Below, piece after piece: positions 1 through 10,820 of a DNA stretch of 64,000 bases. Made by a program: the position numbers and the translations under genes. The stretch is from Heracleum sosnowskyi. Taxonomy: Eukaryota > Streptophyta > Magnoliopsida > Apiales > Apiaceae. The stretch lies in the NCBI GenBank assembly GCA_030848705.1, contig CM061243.1:124193659-124257658 (forward strand), given 5' to 3'. Under the pieces are notes generated by a model, which did not search any database, was not told the DNA's origin, and saw only the letters and a list, made by a program, of their open reading frames with translations. Position 1 is the stretch's first letter; every line of letters starts with the position of its first letter.

Positions 1-236
1 AGACCCTTTTTTTGCCACTGGTCAAGCAAAATATCTACAGCTTCCAACTCTGCATGTCTTGTAGCATTTCTTGTCTCTGTTGTCCGATTTCTTCCTGAGG
101 CTATGACCTTTTCATCCTCAATGATAATGCAACCAACTGGCACTTCCAAGTTATTCAAGGCAAGTTTTGCTTGTTGTAATGCAAGCTTCATACATGGATC
201 AGCACCTCGAATTTCCTCAGTATCACAAGCTTCCAT
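1..236 (-). CDS. TAD2: tRNA-specific adenosine deaminase subunit TAD2 (5' part, partial)
   Basis: The minus strand reads open from an ATG at 236 to the window edge: 78 codons plus two bases, with no stop. The N-terminal protein has the cytidine/tRNA-adenosine deaminase fold signature: an ALQQAKLAL helix, the VPVGCIII strand, then ASGRNRTTETRNATRHAELEA, in which H61-A62-E63 is the zinc-ligand and catalytic-glutamate motif. The family (TAD2/ADAT2) pairs with TAD3 to convert A34 to inosine in tRNA anticodons. The C-terminal PCxxC zinc ligands lie outside the window. The start was chosen because it is the first in-frame ATG and the protein begins just upstream of the conserved helix, as in plant TAD2. 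Assignment to TAD2 rather than a generic deaminase rests on the run around GRNRT..NATRHAE. Confidence 0.85.
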   Translation of the reverse strand, partial: MEACDTEEIRGADPCMKLALQQAKLALNNLEVPVGCIIIEDEKVIASGRNRTTETRNATRHAELEAVDILLDQWQKKG

Positions 237-800
237 CCTTCCTTACTCCCAAGAACAGTAAATCAGTAGGCGTAAAATATTATGTACTAAACCACCACCA
301 ACAAATGGATTTCCACAAATTTTTCCTTCACGTTCTTCTCGCCTAATTACTGCTTTATACGCTATCCTTCTGATTTGACCAAAGAAAAACAAAAATTAGA
401 AACATGAAACTGATAAATGATTGCATCTCGTTGTATGCACTTAGCAGAGAGCCCAAAAACTAAAACTAATCATAATAAATATTTGTTTCATAATACCAAC
501 CGACCTGCTCTGATTACTATACCACTAGAACCTAGAATATCTCTAAAACCTAATCCAATATAATTAAACTTCAGAATAATTTACAATGAACTACATCCCG
601 TAGACTTTCTCGGTAAAACATATCAAACTTTTTATTATCAAAATGATAAATGCTAAAAAAAATTAATTGAAATAAAGATCCTTATACGTGTCTATAAACC
701 AAAGAAATCCTTCCTAATTCCTAATAAACAACTAGCGGAAAACGAGTTTAATTTAGACTGTGACCTTATATTGCCTAAGAAAAGGAAATTTATACTTGCA
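237..800. other. TAD2 upstream sequence, probably leader and 5'-UTR intron
   Basis: No ORF or recognisable repeat. On the minus strand, sequence at about 1404-1470 (CT/AT-rich, ending in an ATG|GTCAGT donor-like site) and an acceptor-like ...TTGGGAG close to the TAD2 start suggest that a 5'-UTR intron could cover much of 250-1400. This is inference only. Confidence 0.25.
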
Positions 801-1174
801 ATTAGCAACTTACAGCACCGACTTTACATTCACTATGTTAATCTATTTCGATGCAATTATGAAGGATTAGCAACTTATTGAACCGATTTCACATTCACTA
901 TGTTATTCCATTTCTTAAAATGCGATTACGATGCAATAATGAAGGATCAGCAACTTATTGCATTGACTTCACATTCACTATGTTATTCCATTTCATAAAA
1001 TGCGATTACGATGCAATAATAAAGGATTAGCAACTTATTGCATTGACTTCACATTCACTATGTTATTCCATTTCGTAAAATGCGATTACGATGCAATAAT
1101 GAAGGATTAGCAACTTATTGAACCGACTTCACATTCACTATGTTATTCCATTTCATAAAATGCGATTTCGATGC
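801..1174. repeat. 80-bp tandem repeat in the TAD2 upstream region
   Basis: The word CAACTTATTG recurs at 871, 951, 1031 and 1111, exactly 80 bp apart. Each is followed by a (C)TTCACATTCACTATGTTA block and an AAAATGCGATTACGATGCAA block. A fifth, leftmost copy from about 801 lacks roughly 15 bp, so the spacing there is 65 bp. The copies differ at only a few positions. The array lies within the putative leader intron or promoter of TAD2. Confidence 0.9.
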
Positions 1175-1820
1175 ACGACAAGGTTAATATTGAATGATTT
1201 CATCAAATTCATAATGATAAAAAACTGATTAATATTGAATGATTGCATCTCCTTGTAGAGTAAAACCCTAAATTAATCACAATAATTATCAAGATTTTTG
1301 ATTAAAAGACTCTAAGATTATAATATATTTACATCAACATGATCAATTTAAAGGGCTAAACAACTTAATAATCACAAATACACACACATATGTATACAAG
1401 TTTACTGACCATGAGCGATTGATGATAGAACCTGGGAGATTCGAGAGAAATTAGCAATCGTTAATCGAGAAATTGGAGATATATTTTCGTATTTTTCTGA
1501 CTAATCTTAATTACTTTTTTGTCTGTTGAATTAGTTGATGGGAAATGATTTTCTTTTTTGTTATAAATCGAATGATTATTTTTTGAAATGAAATGATATT
1601 TTTTATTTTGAAGAACATAGATTTTTTTTATTTAATCTGCGTATTTAGTATTTAATTTAGTGAGTACAACTCTATTTTAACAATATTATGGATTTATGAT
1701 AATAGTTTCTTGGGCTTTTTTCACAAATACCCTATTGCACAAATATTTTTGCAAAAATACATTTTTTAAAAAAAATATTTTGAGAAAATATCATCTTATT
1801 TAGAAAAATTCATTCGACAA

Positions 1821-2165
1821 CCAAATTCAACATGTTTGTAATCACATATGAAACTGCAAATCAACCAAATTCAACTTGTTTGTAACCGCATATGCAACTG
1901 CATGCAACGTGTTGTGCAACCAAACTTGCAAATTTAATTTTTAAGTTTTTCATAATCCACCTGTTTGCAAACACATATGCAATTGTATGCAACCTGCTGC
2001 GCAGTCACATATACAAATTCAATTTTAAAATTTTCACGATCCACTTGTTTGCAACCACATATGCAATTGTATGCAACCTGCTGCACAACCACATATGCAA
2101 ATTCAATTTTAAAATTTTCACGATTCACGTGTTTGCAATCATATATGCAACTGGATGCAACCCCA
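1821..2165. repeat. 84/85-bp tandem repeat, about four copies
   Basis: The block containing ATATGCAAyTGyATGCAACC recurs at 1896, 1981, 2065 and 2149 (spacings 85, 84, 84). Between the blocks is CAAATTCAATTTTAAAATTTTCACGAT or a variant. The repeat creates short open frames on both strands whose proteins only mirror the repeat; I do not call them genes. Confidence 0.85.
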
Positions 2166-2512
2166 CATAGGTTGTATTTGGTTACAGAACGTATTTTTGC
2201 AAATATTTTCTAAAAGAAGGTATTTTTGCAAAATATTTTTTTTAAAAAAAGGTTTTTTGCAAATATTTTGAGAAAATAATAAAATTGCAAAAAAAAACTT
2301 TATAAAGTGGTATTTTTGATAAATATCCTAGTTTTCTTCAAAATAAATAATATTGTGATAATTTCTCCTTTCTATTCATTTTACTCAGGTTTTTTTTAAT
2401 TCATTTCGTATTTATCATTTAAGATGATTTACTGTATATATGTATTTTTCGTATTATCAAGTTCAAAATTTCATAATTATATTATTCGATAATTCCTTCT
2501 CGAATACTGTTT

Positions 2513-2718
2513 AGGGATGAGCATAAAAAACCGAAAATCGAATTATCCTAATTTCCAATCCGATATCCGATTTTAGAAGTCCGGAAACTTGGATATCCGA
2601 TCCGAAAAAATCGGACCGAATATCCGATCCGAATTTTTTTTATAAATTCGGATTCGGATCCGGATCACAACTTTATACAAAATCGGATATTCGGATTCGA
2701 TCTGATTTTCAATATATC

Positions 2719-2754
<36 letters not shown>

Positions 2755-3462
2755 TTATATATGTATAATAAATAATATTAAAAACAAATAATTCAACATA
2801 TGATATATTAGATTAAATAATAAATTATTAGTAATTAATTACTAAGTTTGTTGTGTATTGATCGAGTTTATAAGTATTCTAGGTGTAAAATCATAAGGAT
2901 GCACATGAAATTGTATATTTGAGTGCGCATTTATAAACACAATAACATATATTTTTACGTGAAAAACCTCGTAATCTTACGTAAATAAAATTTTAAAATA
3001 AAGGTGATGAAAGAATGTTCTCATTAAATGTTATTTTTTCATTTAATATAATAAATTTGAGAGTGAACGTGCTATTAATATCTCTTAAAAAGTACGTAGA
3101 AGTATATATCAACAAATGAATGATAGTTTGATGGGTCAAAATAAAATTAGGAAAAATATAAATTTATAAATGTTTAAATATGAGATTTTGATTTTTAAAA
3201 TGTTATTAATTAATTCAAAATTTGTAAAGTTACCGATAACCTATCAGAATAAAATAAAACCTATTTTTTCTTTACAAATTAAAATATATTTTAATTAAAT
3301 AATTCAGATGCAGATTATCCGATTTCCGATCCGGATTAAACGGATATCCGAAATTCGGATATCCGATTAAACCGGATCCGGAACCGGAATAGATTTTTCA
3401 CACGATCCGAAAACCGGATATCCAATCCGATTTTTATAAACCGGACCGGATATCCGGATGAA
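2513..3462. mobile_element. Probable non-autonomous hAT-like element with subterminal GGATATCC-type repeats
   Basis: Two arms (about 2513-2710 and 3308-3462) are packed with variants of CGGATATCCG and ATCCGATCCGAA in both orientations and flank an AT-rich core that includes a (TA)n run at 2723-2753. The left end reads TAGGGATGAGCA, which resembles Ac/Ds-type hAT ends. I could not find a matching right terminal repeat or an 8-bp duplication, so the class is tentative. A related fragment (GGGCTGTCAAACGGATAATTC) occurs at about 6395-6425. Confidence 0.45.
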
Positions 3463-3690
3463 TAAATCTGAGTCGAACTTTCTTCAAAAAAAAAAACTGA
3501 GTCAATCTACTTTCGGTTCTAAATCCCTTTTTATTTTTGAGAACCTCTAGAATATTCATTGCTACCTAGGTTCAGTTTCAGATTCCTTAATATATCATCA
3601 GCATGCATAAGTGAAGTGGTTATAATTAGGTTCAGGAAGTGGAAGTAAGTTCATTTTTATTCGGGCAGGTGGAAATTAAAAATTAAAAAT

Positions 3691-3697
3691 TATAAAA
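3691..3697 (+). promoter_or_regulatory. TATA-like box upstream of the CDF transporter gene
   Basis: TATAAAA in an AT-rich context 282 bp upstream of the ATG at 3979. The leader would be about 250 nt. A pyrimidine-rich CATTTGCAG at about 3920 could be the acceptor of a 5'-UTR intron. Confidence 0.35.
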
Positions 3698-3978
3698 TGT
3701 TCAAAGGATTTCTTGCTTAGAAAAGCTTTCATACTTCAACTAAAAGGTCAACTACTAAAAGTCCGAAATATTCACCCCTGTTTGTTGTCACCATTTTTGT
3801 GGGTGGAAAACCAACATGCTTCATGCAATTTTCTTGTGAAACGCATCAAAAAATGCATTGTTAAAAATCTTTATACGTATGATTATGTTTTCTTCTTTCT
3901 TGGTATCTTCCATTTGCAGTTTCTATATATTGCTGAAAGTTATTACTCAGTTTAAGAAAAGAAAAAGATTGAACTAAA

Positions 3979-6201
3979 ATGGCAACTGATCTTCGTATCG
4001 ATTCTTTCGATTATAGGACTGAGCTTCTTTCACCTGCTGCAGCAGTTGGAGCAGAAAACAGTGTGGTTTTGCAGAGGGGACCGACTTGGCGTCTGAATTT
4101 TGATGATCATCCTTTGCCTGAAAGTCGAAATGATTCGTTTTTTAACTTTGGATGTAGGAAATGTGTTTTTACTTTGATGGTAGTCTAGATTTTTGTTTTT
4201 TTATTTTGATTGTGGCTTGATTATTGTTCACATTGTAGGGAGCAAAAGAAAGATTACTGCATATTACAAGAGGCAGGGGAAACTTCTGGAGAATTACAAT
4301 GAGATGGATTCTTTTATCGAATTAGGCCGTTTGCCTGGAAGCTTGACAGAGGTTTGTAAGATGACTTTATCTGATTTCAAGATTGTTGAATGCAGAGATT
4401 GCATAAAATGAAGAAACATCATGTGTTTTTGTCTGATGTAAATCGTTCTCCCTTTCTCTTCTCAGTCCGAAATGAATCAGCTGGCGAAGAGCGAAAGGAT
4501 GGCCATTCATGCATCAAATATAGCAAATGTTGTGCTATTTGCTGCCAAAGTTTATGCATCTGTTGAAAGTAGATCATTGGCTGTAATTGCATCAACATTG
4601 GATTCCCTTTTGGATATTTTATCAGGATTCATCCTCTGGTTTACTGCTTATGCCATGAAAAGGCCAAATCATTATCGATATCCTATTGGAAAAACACGAA
4701 TGCAACCTGTGGTAAGTGTCTTTTTACTTGAGAAAATATCTGATTTAAGCAAATTTCAGTTTTCATATTTTTGTTTACTTCCATTTCTGCAGGGTATAGT
4801 AGTTTTTGCATCAGTAATGGCAACATTGGGGATACAAATACTATTCGAATCTGGACAGCAGCTAGTCATGAAGGTACCAAATTACCTGCATTTAGTGTCT
4901 TTATCTCATAGGATAATGAGAAATGGTTTTTTCTGTTTTGGCTTCCAAGTTCTAAACTCCTTAAGATTACATCCCACAAAAACGCGTAATGTCTCAAAAA
5001 CCTAAGCTCTTTTACCATGTTATCAAGCAGCCTAAAACGCTAAGGTGTTGGTCGATGAGCTTAATAATATCATCTGTCTTGAGCAACTGTTTTTATCAGA
5101 ATTCATATTGAGCAAATCAATGCATTTAGGCTTTTACTTTTGTGTTTACTGATTATTGTAAATGTCGCTTAAACATTATGCAGACGCAACCAGATAGAGA
5201 TCCAGAGAAAGAAAAATGGATGATAGGAATCATGGTGTCAGTGACAGTTATAAAGTTCGTGCTGATGGTATATTGTCGCCAATTCAAGAATGACATCGTT
5301 CAAGCTTATGCACTGGATCATTTCTTCGATGTTATTACTAACTCTATTGGCCTTACAACAGCCATTTTAGCCATACAGTTTCGCTGGTGGATTGATCCTC
5401 TTGGAGCTATCTTGGTAAGTTTAATTGCATTTTGATTTCTATATCTTGAATCAAACAATGTAAATAAATTAAAGACACAACAAGCACACCGTAGAGCAAA
5501 AATGTGTACTTATTCTAAGCTATATATGTTGATTGTTGAGTTCTGAATCCGCCCTTGTGGCAAATTCTAAAACATTTCACCATGGAGCGCCTAAGAAATT
5601 TATACGTATTCTGAGCTATATATATCGAGTTCTGAATCCACCCTTGTGGCGGATTCTAAAACTTTTCACCATGGAGCGCCTAAGAAATCACTAGCTCTAG
5701 AAAAAAAGATAAATGTACTCAGAACTATAAAAAAAATTGCCACTTCTCCCTTGGTGTATCTTCAAGTGACCCTGCAGCACTGACATACATTGTTGCAAAT
5801 TCTAACTTTGTTGCTGTCTATAAACTAACACGAATGTACATTGACTGCAGATCGCATTATATACGATGAGTACATGGTCGAGAACAGTAATGACAAATGT
5901 ATGGTCACTGATTGGACGAACAGCCCCTCCTGAATTTATCTCAAAACTAACATATCTGATATGGAATCACCATGAAGCAATTAAGCACATTGCTACTGTG
6001 AGAGCTTATACATTTGGATCTCTATATTTCGTGGAAGCTGACATAGTTTTGCCTGGGGATATGTCACTTAGCCAAACACACAATATTGGGGAGACATTGC
6101 AAGAAAAGCTGGAGCAGCTACCTGAAATTGAGAGAGCCTTTGTTCATACAGATTTCGAGCACTGCCATTTTCCGGAACACATGCCTAAGAAAACCATTTA
6201 A
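3979..6201 (+). CDS. Metal tolerance protein, Mn-type cation diffusion facilitator (six exons)
   Basis: Six exons join without frame breaks: 3979-4153, 4239-4351, 4466-4711, 4793-4873, 5184-5414 and 5851-6201 (1197 nt, 398 aa), all with GT-AG introns. The family moves Mn2+ (and related divalent cations) out of the cytosol in exchange for protons at Golgi, prevacuolar or vacuolar membranes. Both Mn-CDF metal-site signatures are present: DSLLD in STLDSLLDILSG (exon 3) and DHFFD in YALDHFFDVITN (exon 5). After the last membrane segments comes the cytosolic C-terminal domain (RAYTFGSLYFVEADIVLP, then ETLQEKLEQLPEIERAFVH). The exon 1-2 junction rebuilds a W codon (NFG-W-SKRKI). Length and sequence fit the MTP8-11 group, closest by eye to MTP9/10/11; I do not assign a number. 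It ends 283 bp before the convergent BAHD gene. Confidence 0.92.
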
Positions 6202-6483
6202 TCAAATTTAAGTTCAAGTTATTTATGTAAAATTATGTTTTGCTCAGTTTTTATCTGGTTTTCATTAGGATAAGTTGTTTGAGCTAGTGAAGTTAATGTC
6301 TGTATTGCATTCTATTTAAATAAGGCTGCACTTGGGTGGATTAAGAAATCTTAGTGCATGTATTATGTAATGCAAATTTTTCGTTATTATTGTTAGGGCT
6401 GTCAAACGGATAATTCGGATATTTTGTATTGTTATTATTGTTACATAGATAAATGCTGAAAATTTAAAGAACCAAGTACTACT

Positions 6484-7938
6484 TTAGTTGATCAATCCTT
6501 GGGTAAAGATAGTAGTGAAAGCATCCATCTCATCTTTTGAGAAACATAATCCAATTTCAAGATCTCCATTTGAATCCCTGGTTCCAGCGAGTGAAAATTT
6601 CTTTGAGACAAAATCAAACTTTTTGGGCTTTCCCCACCCAAAATCTAGACCATAATCATCGAACTTTGGTGATCCAGAAACCCCAAACTTTCTCTGCCCT
6701 TTCATAGCATCAATATGGTCGAAAAACATTTCAAACCCTTTCAATACTCCCTCCTCGCTGCTTGTCTTTCCATCAAGAGTCTTTCGTATTTCTTCAACTG
6801 CATTCACAAACCCTTCTTCTCCTCCTCCTAACAATTGGCTGCTCTTTAGTGTACATTTGCATGTCAAAATAGCATTTCCGAAATAATTTGAAGGTATTGG
6901 TGGATCCAGTCGAGCCCTGGTGTCCATACCGATAAAGAAATGTTCCTCCACTTCAAAATCATCATTCTTCTGATCCTGTCCTAGAGCCGCCCGTGCCTTT
7001 GTCATGCAAGTCCAGACATAGGCACACACCACCACAAAAGTCGATACATGTGGTACTTGTGCGGACACCAAGTTTTTGAGTCCTTGAATCTGTGCTCGAT
7101 TCATCTTAAATGTGGCTTGAACCGTGTCTTTCTCAAGCCCTTGAGGTGCAAAAGCCTTAGAATTTGTCTCTGCCATGCGTAATCTTCCCCTCAAGAAAAT
7201 TGAAGCTATTCCCTTGGTGTCTTTGATCACACTCCTATCATAAAACGGGAGATTATTATTTATATGATCATAATTATAATCATTTTCATTGTCGTTGAGT
7301 TGCATAACACAAACGGAAGCCCATGTCCTCATAAAACTAGACATAGTTTTTCCATCGACAACAACATGGGACCTTGTCAATCCAACGGTGAATCCATGGT
7401 CAGGAAACAACGTCAACTGAACAGCGAAAACAGGAGATATCACAACGTTTTTATCTGCCCCTGTTTCAGTAACATCTCCTGGGAGGAGTTGAGGAACAAG
7501 ACCAAACAACTCGTCAACGTGTCGAGCATGATTGCCAGATAAATGCTTAAAACCTTCTGAAATAGTAGAAGTACTACTACTAAACTCAGCTATTGTTAGT
7601 GAAACCGAGTCGCCATCCAAGCAAATAATTGCAGGGATAGTAGTAGTTTTAGAAAGAGTGGCAGGAATTATTAGATTTCCACACAAGGGGAAATAATATT
7701 GCAGAGCTATGGCTAGTGAATTCTTGAGACACGGAACAATTGTTTGCGTAAACTCAGATTTAGAACATGGAAAATCATAGAAGTAAACAAGGCTAGAGGA
7801 AGGCCAGTTGAGCCAAAAAATGTCGAAAAAAGTGAGGGGTAAATTTTTCCTGGTGATGGAGTTATGATCGAGTCGTGTCGGTGAAACGCGGCAGTGCTCA
7901 AGAACAGTCAACATGTTGGTGCCTTTGGAATTGGCCAT
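6484..7938 (-). CDS. BAHD acyltransferase, malonyl/hydroxycinnamoyl-type
   Basis: A single 484-residue ORF starting MANSKGTNML. It has the BAHD catalytic motif HVVVD (residues 191-195; H is the general base) and the structural motif DFGWG (432-436). The YFGN sequence in the second half (SNYFGNAIL) is characteristic of the anthocyanin/phenolic-glucoside acyltransferase clade, many of which use malonyl-CoA and are intronless, as here. The predicted role is cytosolic transfer of an acyl group from acyl-CoA to a sugar hydroxyl of a flavonoid or phenolic glucoside. Acceptor and donor cannot be read from the sequence. No frameshift or missing motif was seen. Convergent with the CDF gene; no functional link is implied. 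Confidence 0.9.
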   Translation of the reverse strand: MANSKGTNMLTVLEHCRVSPTRLDHNSITRKNLPLTFFDIFWLNWPSSSLVYFYDFPCSKSEFTQTIVPCLKNSLAIALQYYFPLCGNLIIPATLSKTTTIPAIICLDGDSVSLTIAEFSSSTSTISEGFKHLSGNHARHVDELFGLVPQLLPGDVTETGADKNVVISPVFAVQLTLFPDHGFTVGLTRSHVVVDGKTMSSFMRTWASVCVMQLNDNENDYNYDHINNNLPFYDRSVIKDTKGIASIFLRGRLRMAETNSKAFAPQGLEKDTVQATFKMNRAQIQGLKNLVSAQVPHVSTFVVVCAYVWTCMTKARAALGQDQKNDDFEVEEHFFIGMDTRARLDPPIPSNYFGNAILTCKCTLKSSQLLGGGEEGFVNAVEEIRKTLDGKTSSEEGVLKGFEMFFDHIDAMKGQRKFGVSGSPKFDDYGLDFGWGKPKKFDFVSKKFSLAGTRDSNGDLEIGLCFSKDEMDAFTTIFTQGLIN

Positions 7939-7980
7939 TTCTGCAATGTTGCTATGATACTGATTGTAGCAGGCATTGTT

Positions 7981-7989
7981 TTTTTATAG
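7981..7989 (-). promoter_or_regulatory. TATA box of the BAHD gene
   Basis: Minus-strand GCTATAAAAA about 45-50 nt upstream of the ATG at 7938, implying a short leader. It is the only clear TATA match in the upstream 150 bp. Confidence 0.5.
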
Positions 7990-8298
7990 CCAGTTGCAGG
8001 AGCACCCTTGCCGCCCTGATATTCAGTGGTAATATATATGTAGTCAACTGTTTTAAGATACTAGTATAATTTACCTAATGTTTGTGAAAATTAATATTAT
8101 AATTTTGTCTCAATATACTAGTATTATCAAACAATAATTTCTCCGATATATCAAACATCTACCGTTAAACTTTTTCGGACGCGACAAGTTTATATTTGTT
8201 ATGGATAAATTTATAATCTTAACGGTACCATTGGAAATTATTAGGATTGGTGAGATACCAATTTGATTAATAAGAACGAGAACATGATTTTACTGGAC
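7990..8298. other. Intergenic, promoter side of the BAHD gene
   Basis: AT-rich sequence with no ORF or repeat that I recognise. It presumably includes the distal promoter of the BAHD gene. Confidence 0.4.
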
Positions 8299-8301
8299 TA
8301 A

Positions 8302-8686
8302 GAGCATTTTCGATCACAAAGAATCTTTAGCTAAAAATGAATAAAATATGTCAAAAATAAAAACTATAGTCAATATGTAAAATTTCGCAATCTTCAACGG
8401 GACATTCTTGTTAACTATAAATTTAGTCAACCTCAACACATTGCCTATGTTTGTCGAACCTCTAGGGATCTGTAGTGAAATTCCACGTCATCTATTACCA
8501 TATTAAAATAATACATTCTATATATAACAACTTTAAATATTAATAACATACTATTTTTAAAATATAACTAATCATTATAACTAACTCCATTGGAGCACAA
8601 TCTCTTACAGGTTGAGCAAATTTTGCATAATCAATATTTTATATGATTTTAGTCAACCAATTTAGCCAACACCGTTGAAGATGCTC
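8302..8686. mobile_element. PIF/Harbinger-type (Tourist-like) MITE
   Basis: Terminal inverted repeats: GAGCATTTTCGATC at the left, and GAGCATCTTCAACGG read on the minus strand at the right end. They are flanked by a TAA trinucleotide on both sides (8299-8301 and 8687-8689), the target duplication of this superfamily. It is 385 bp and non-coding. Confidence 0.75.
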
Positions 8687-8705
8687 TAAGCACCTCCATA
8701 TTGTT

Positions 8706-9163
8706 ACCCCGGTGCACAAAATACGAATTTGGGTCAGATTTTTCGATATTGAATAGAGCCGGGATTTATAAAATCGGGACAAATTTTCTCTAAAATATCT
8801 AGGTTCGTGGATAGGGCCGGATAAGGAGGGTTTTTTTTCAAATTATTTTAGATATTGATAATTTTAACTGTTTTTGATAATTTTTTCTATTTAATTGAAA
8901 ATTTCAAACTTTTATCCGAGATTTTATTGAAAATTCTTACTTGTTGGATTGGACTTTTATCCGGATCAAGACTACGTCTAGATCGAGATTAAATTTGGGT
9001 TTTTTCAGATCAAATCGAGCCAAGGTTTGTGAAAAATATGTGACCCGTTTAGGCCTGGGGCTGGATCGGATCGAGGTGGACTTTTTTCGAATCACATTTT
9101 TCCCAAATTTTTTTGAACCAGATCGAATAGATTTTTCGAATACGAATTTTTGTGCATCTCTAA
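8706..9163. mobile_element. Probable hAT-like MITE
   Basis: A GGTGCACAAAATACGAATTT-like left end mirrors TACGAATTTTTGTGCATC at the right end. Flanks ATATTGTT and ATCTTGTC match at 6 of 8 positions, as an aged 8-bp target duplication would. The exact ends are uncertain by a base or two. The interior holds degenerate GATCGGATCGAG words like those of the 2.5-3.5 kb element. An open frame at 8941-9216 is not a gene. Confidence 0.4.
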
Positions 9164-9359
9164 TCTTGTCACCTCATGCATTAAGTACATGTATATCATT
9201 TCGAACCGTATATTGAGAATTATGGGGAGTTTCGATACTTTTGAAATGGAGCCTTAATTTGACACCTTCAAGTTATTTCAATGCGATTATTAATTAGCTT
9301 ATAAAAAGAACCATCAATTGTACTCAACTGAGAACAAAATCTCATCTGGACTGATACCA

Positions 9360-10154
9360 AACCCGATCTTCCTTTCATATCTTATTAATCATAGTACATA
9401 GTGTCACTAACAAGTTTAAATTGGTGGCTCAACTACTACCACAACCTCCTCTAAACTCAAACCCGATCTTTCTTTCATATCTTATTAATCATTATATCCT
9501 ATATATAATTAGCCTAAGGGGGTTTAGATGGTATGGTCGTCAGGGGCATGTTTGTCTTTTCATAATATTATTAGTAATTATAATTTTTGTTAATATTAAA
9601 TAAAAACTAAAAATTATATAGTTATCCTATATATAATTAGCATGGGGTTTAGACATTTTGGTCAAGGGAGTATTTGTCATTTTATAAGTATTGTTGTAAT
9701 CATAGTTTTGAAATTATGTGGAATAAAAATTAAAAATATTATTAGATTGTGAACAAATTGTGACCGGAATTTGTAAATGTTATTTTGATTTTTCCTTTAA
9801 AAAAATCAGAAATTAACTAAATATAGTAAAATAAAGTTATTGAATCTAAAAATATAAAAAAATATGAAATTTAATAATTTTAAAATTAAAGAAAACAAGG
9901 AATTTCATGAAAAGAAAAATAAAAAATGGAAATAATAAAGATTAATATTAATAAAATAAGTATCATCCACTAAATATGATTTGCTAACATTAGTCTATAA
10001 TTTTTCAAAAAAAATAATTAAAATTAAAATATAAAATTTATAAATAATATTTATAAAGTATCATGTGCATTGCACGGGTATAAAGCTAGTAGTACATAGT
10101 GTCGCTAACAAGTTTAAATTGGTGGCTCAACTACTACCCCAACCTCCTCTAAAC
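9360..10154. repeat. 98-bp direct duplication, second copy split by a Helitron
   Basis: Copy 1 is 9360-9456. Copy 2 is 9459-9491 plus 10090-10154. The two share AACCCGATCTTyCTTTCATA, TAGTACATAGTGTCrCTAACAAG and AACCTCCTCTAAACT. Copy 1 acts as the empty site for the insertion in copy 2. Confidence 0.85.
9492..10089 (+). mobile_element. Non-autonomous Helitron (about 0.6 kb)
   Basis: It lies exactly between the A and T of AATCA|TAGTACAT, as shown by the uninterrupted copy at 9360-9456. The 3' end has a GC-rich hairpin (GTGCATTGCAC) followed by GGGTATAAAG and the terminal CTAG (10086-10089), then T. The canonical 5' TC (TCCTATATATAATTAG) is at 9497, five bases inside the inferred junction. A second copy of that 5' end lies at 9625, so the 5' terminal segment is duplicated with a 128-bp period. 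Confidence 0.75.
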
Positions 10155-10636
10155 TGATATCAAATCCGAATTATCGATCGACTAAAATCCAAATACTAAC
10201 GGAATACAAAACTTTTAATGTCTCGATTTAGATATCTTAGTTTATATTTATAAAAACTAATTTCAATTTTAAAAAACCGATGCAATTAAAAATATAAATA
10301 GCCTCATTTTAATTTCAAATACAATTCACAAATATAAAAAAATTACAATGTATAATTTTTATTTTATACAAAAATTAGTATTACTTTTTTAAATGTGTTC
10401 TTTTTGAACGTTTTTCAGTTTTATAGCTGATGAATCCCTTATAGACGACATAAATGTACCTAATCCCTAATTTTTGCAAAAAATAAAAATGGAAGCTCAC
10501 GATAGTAGAACACGCTAAATTATTATTGGAGATTACTTCAGCAAATTGAAGAATGTTTATCATCACAAAATTCAACTAACATGAACTACAAAATATTGTT
10601 GCAAAAATCACATCAAGTTCTGTAGATTAGAGCGAT
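10155..10636. other. AT-rich sequence, possible body of a second Helitron
   Basis: No gene seen. The open frame at 10381-10575 has no family features. The segment ends at a Helitron 3' hairpin. Confidence 0.3.
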
Positions 10637-10665
10637 CTCGTGCCTTGCACGGGTATTGAATCTAG
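10637..10665 (+). mobile_element. Helitron 3' terminus
   Basis: A CGTGC-CTT-GCACG hairpin, then GGTATTGAAT and CTAG (10662-10665) followed by T: the same architecture as the Helitron ending at 10089. The 5' end was not identified, so 10155-10636 may be its body. Confidence 0.55.
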
Positions 10666-10820
10666 TTATCTTATAAAATCACAATTTTTAGTTAAAATTT
10701 GAAGAAATTTCAATTTAAGTCCTGACTGATCTAAAAAAATAACCACAATTTATTTTAGCCCCTATTTGTTTTGTGATCCTAATTTTGCCATTGTATTATA
10801 TGCACGCGGGGTTTTTTATT

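Noticed and set aside
801..1174. CRISPR-like array
   Set aside because: Plain tandem repeats without unique spacers; eukaryotic context.
1892..2213. Open frames of 82-92 codons on both strands
   Set aside because: They exist only because an 84-bp repeat (a multiple of three) lacks stops; the proteins repeat with the DNA.
3713..3955. 80-codon ORF just upstream of the CDF gene
   Set aside because: Lies in the probable leader or leader intron of the CDF gene and has no recognisable domain.
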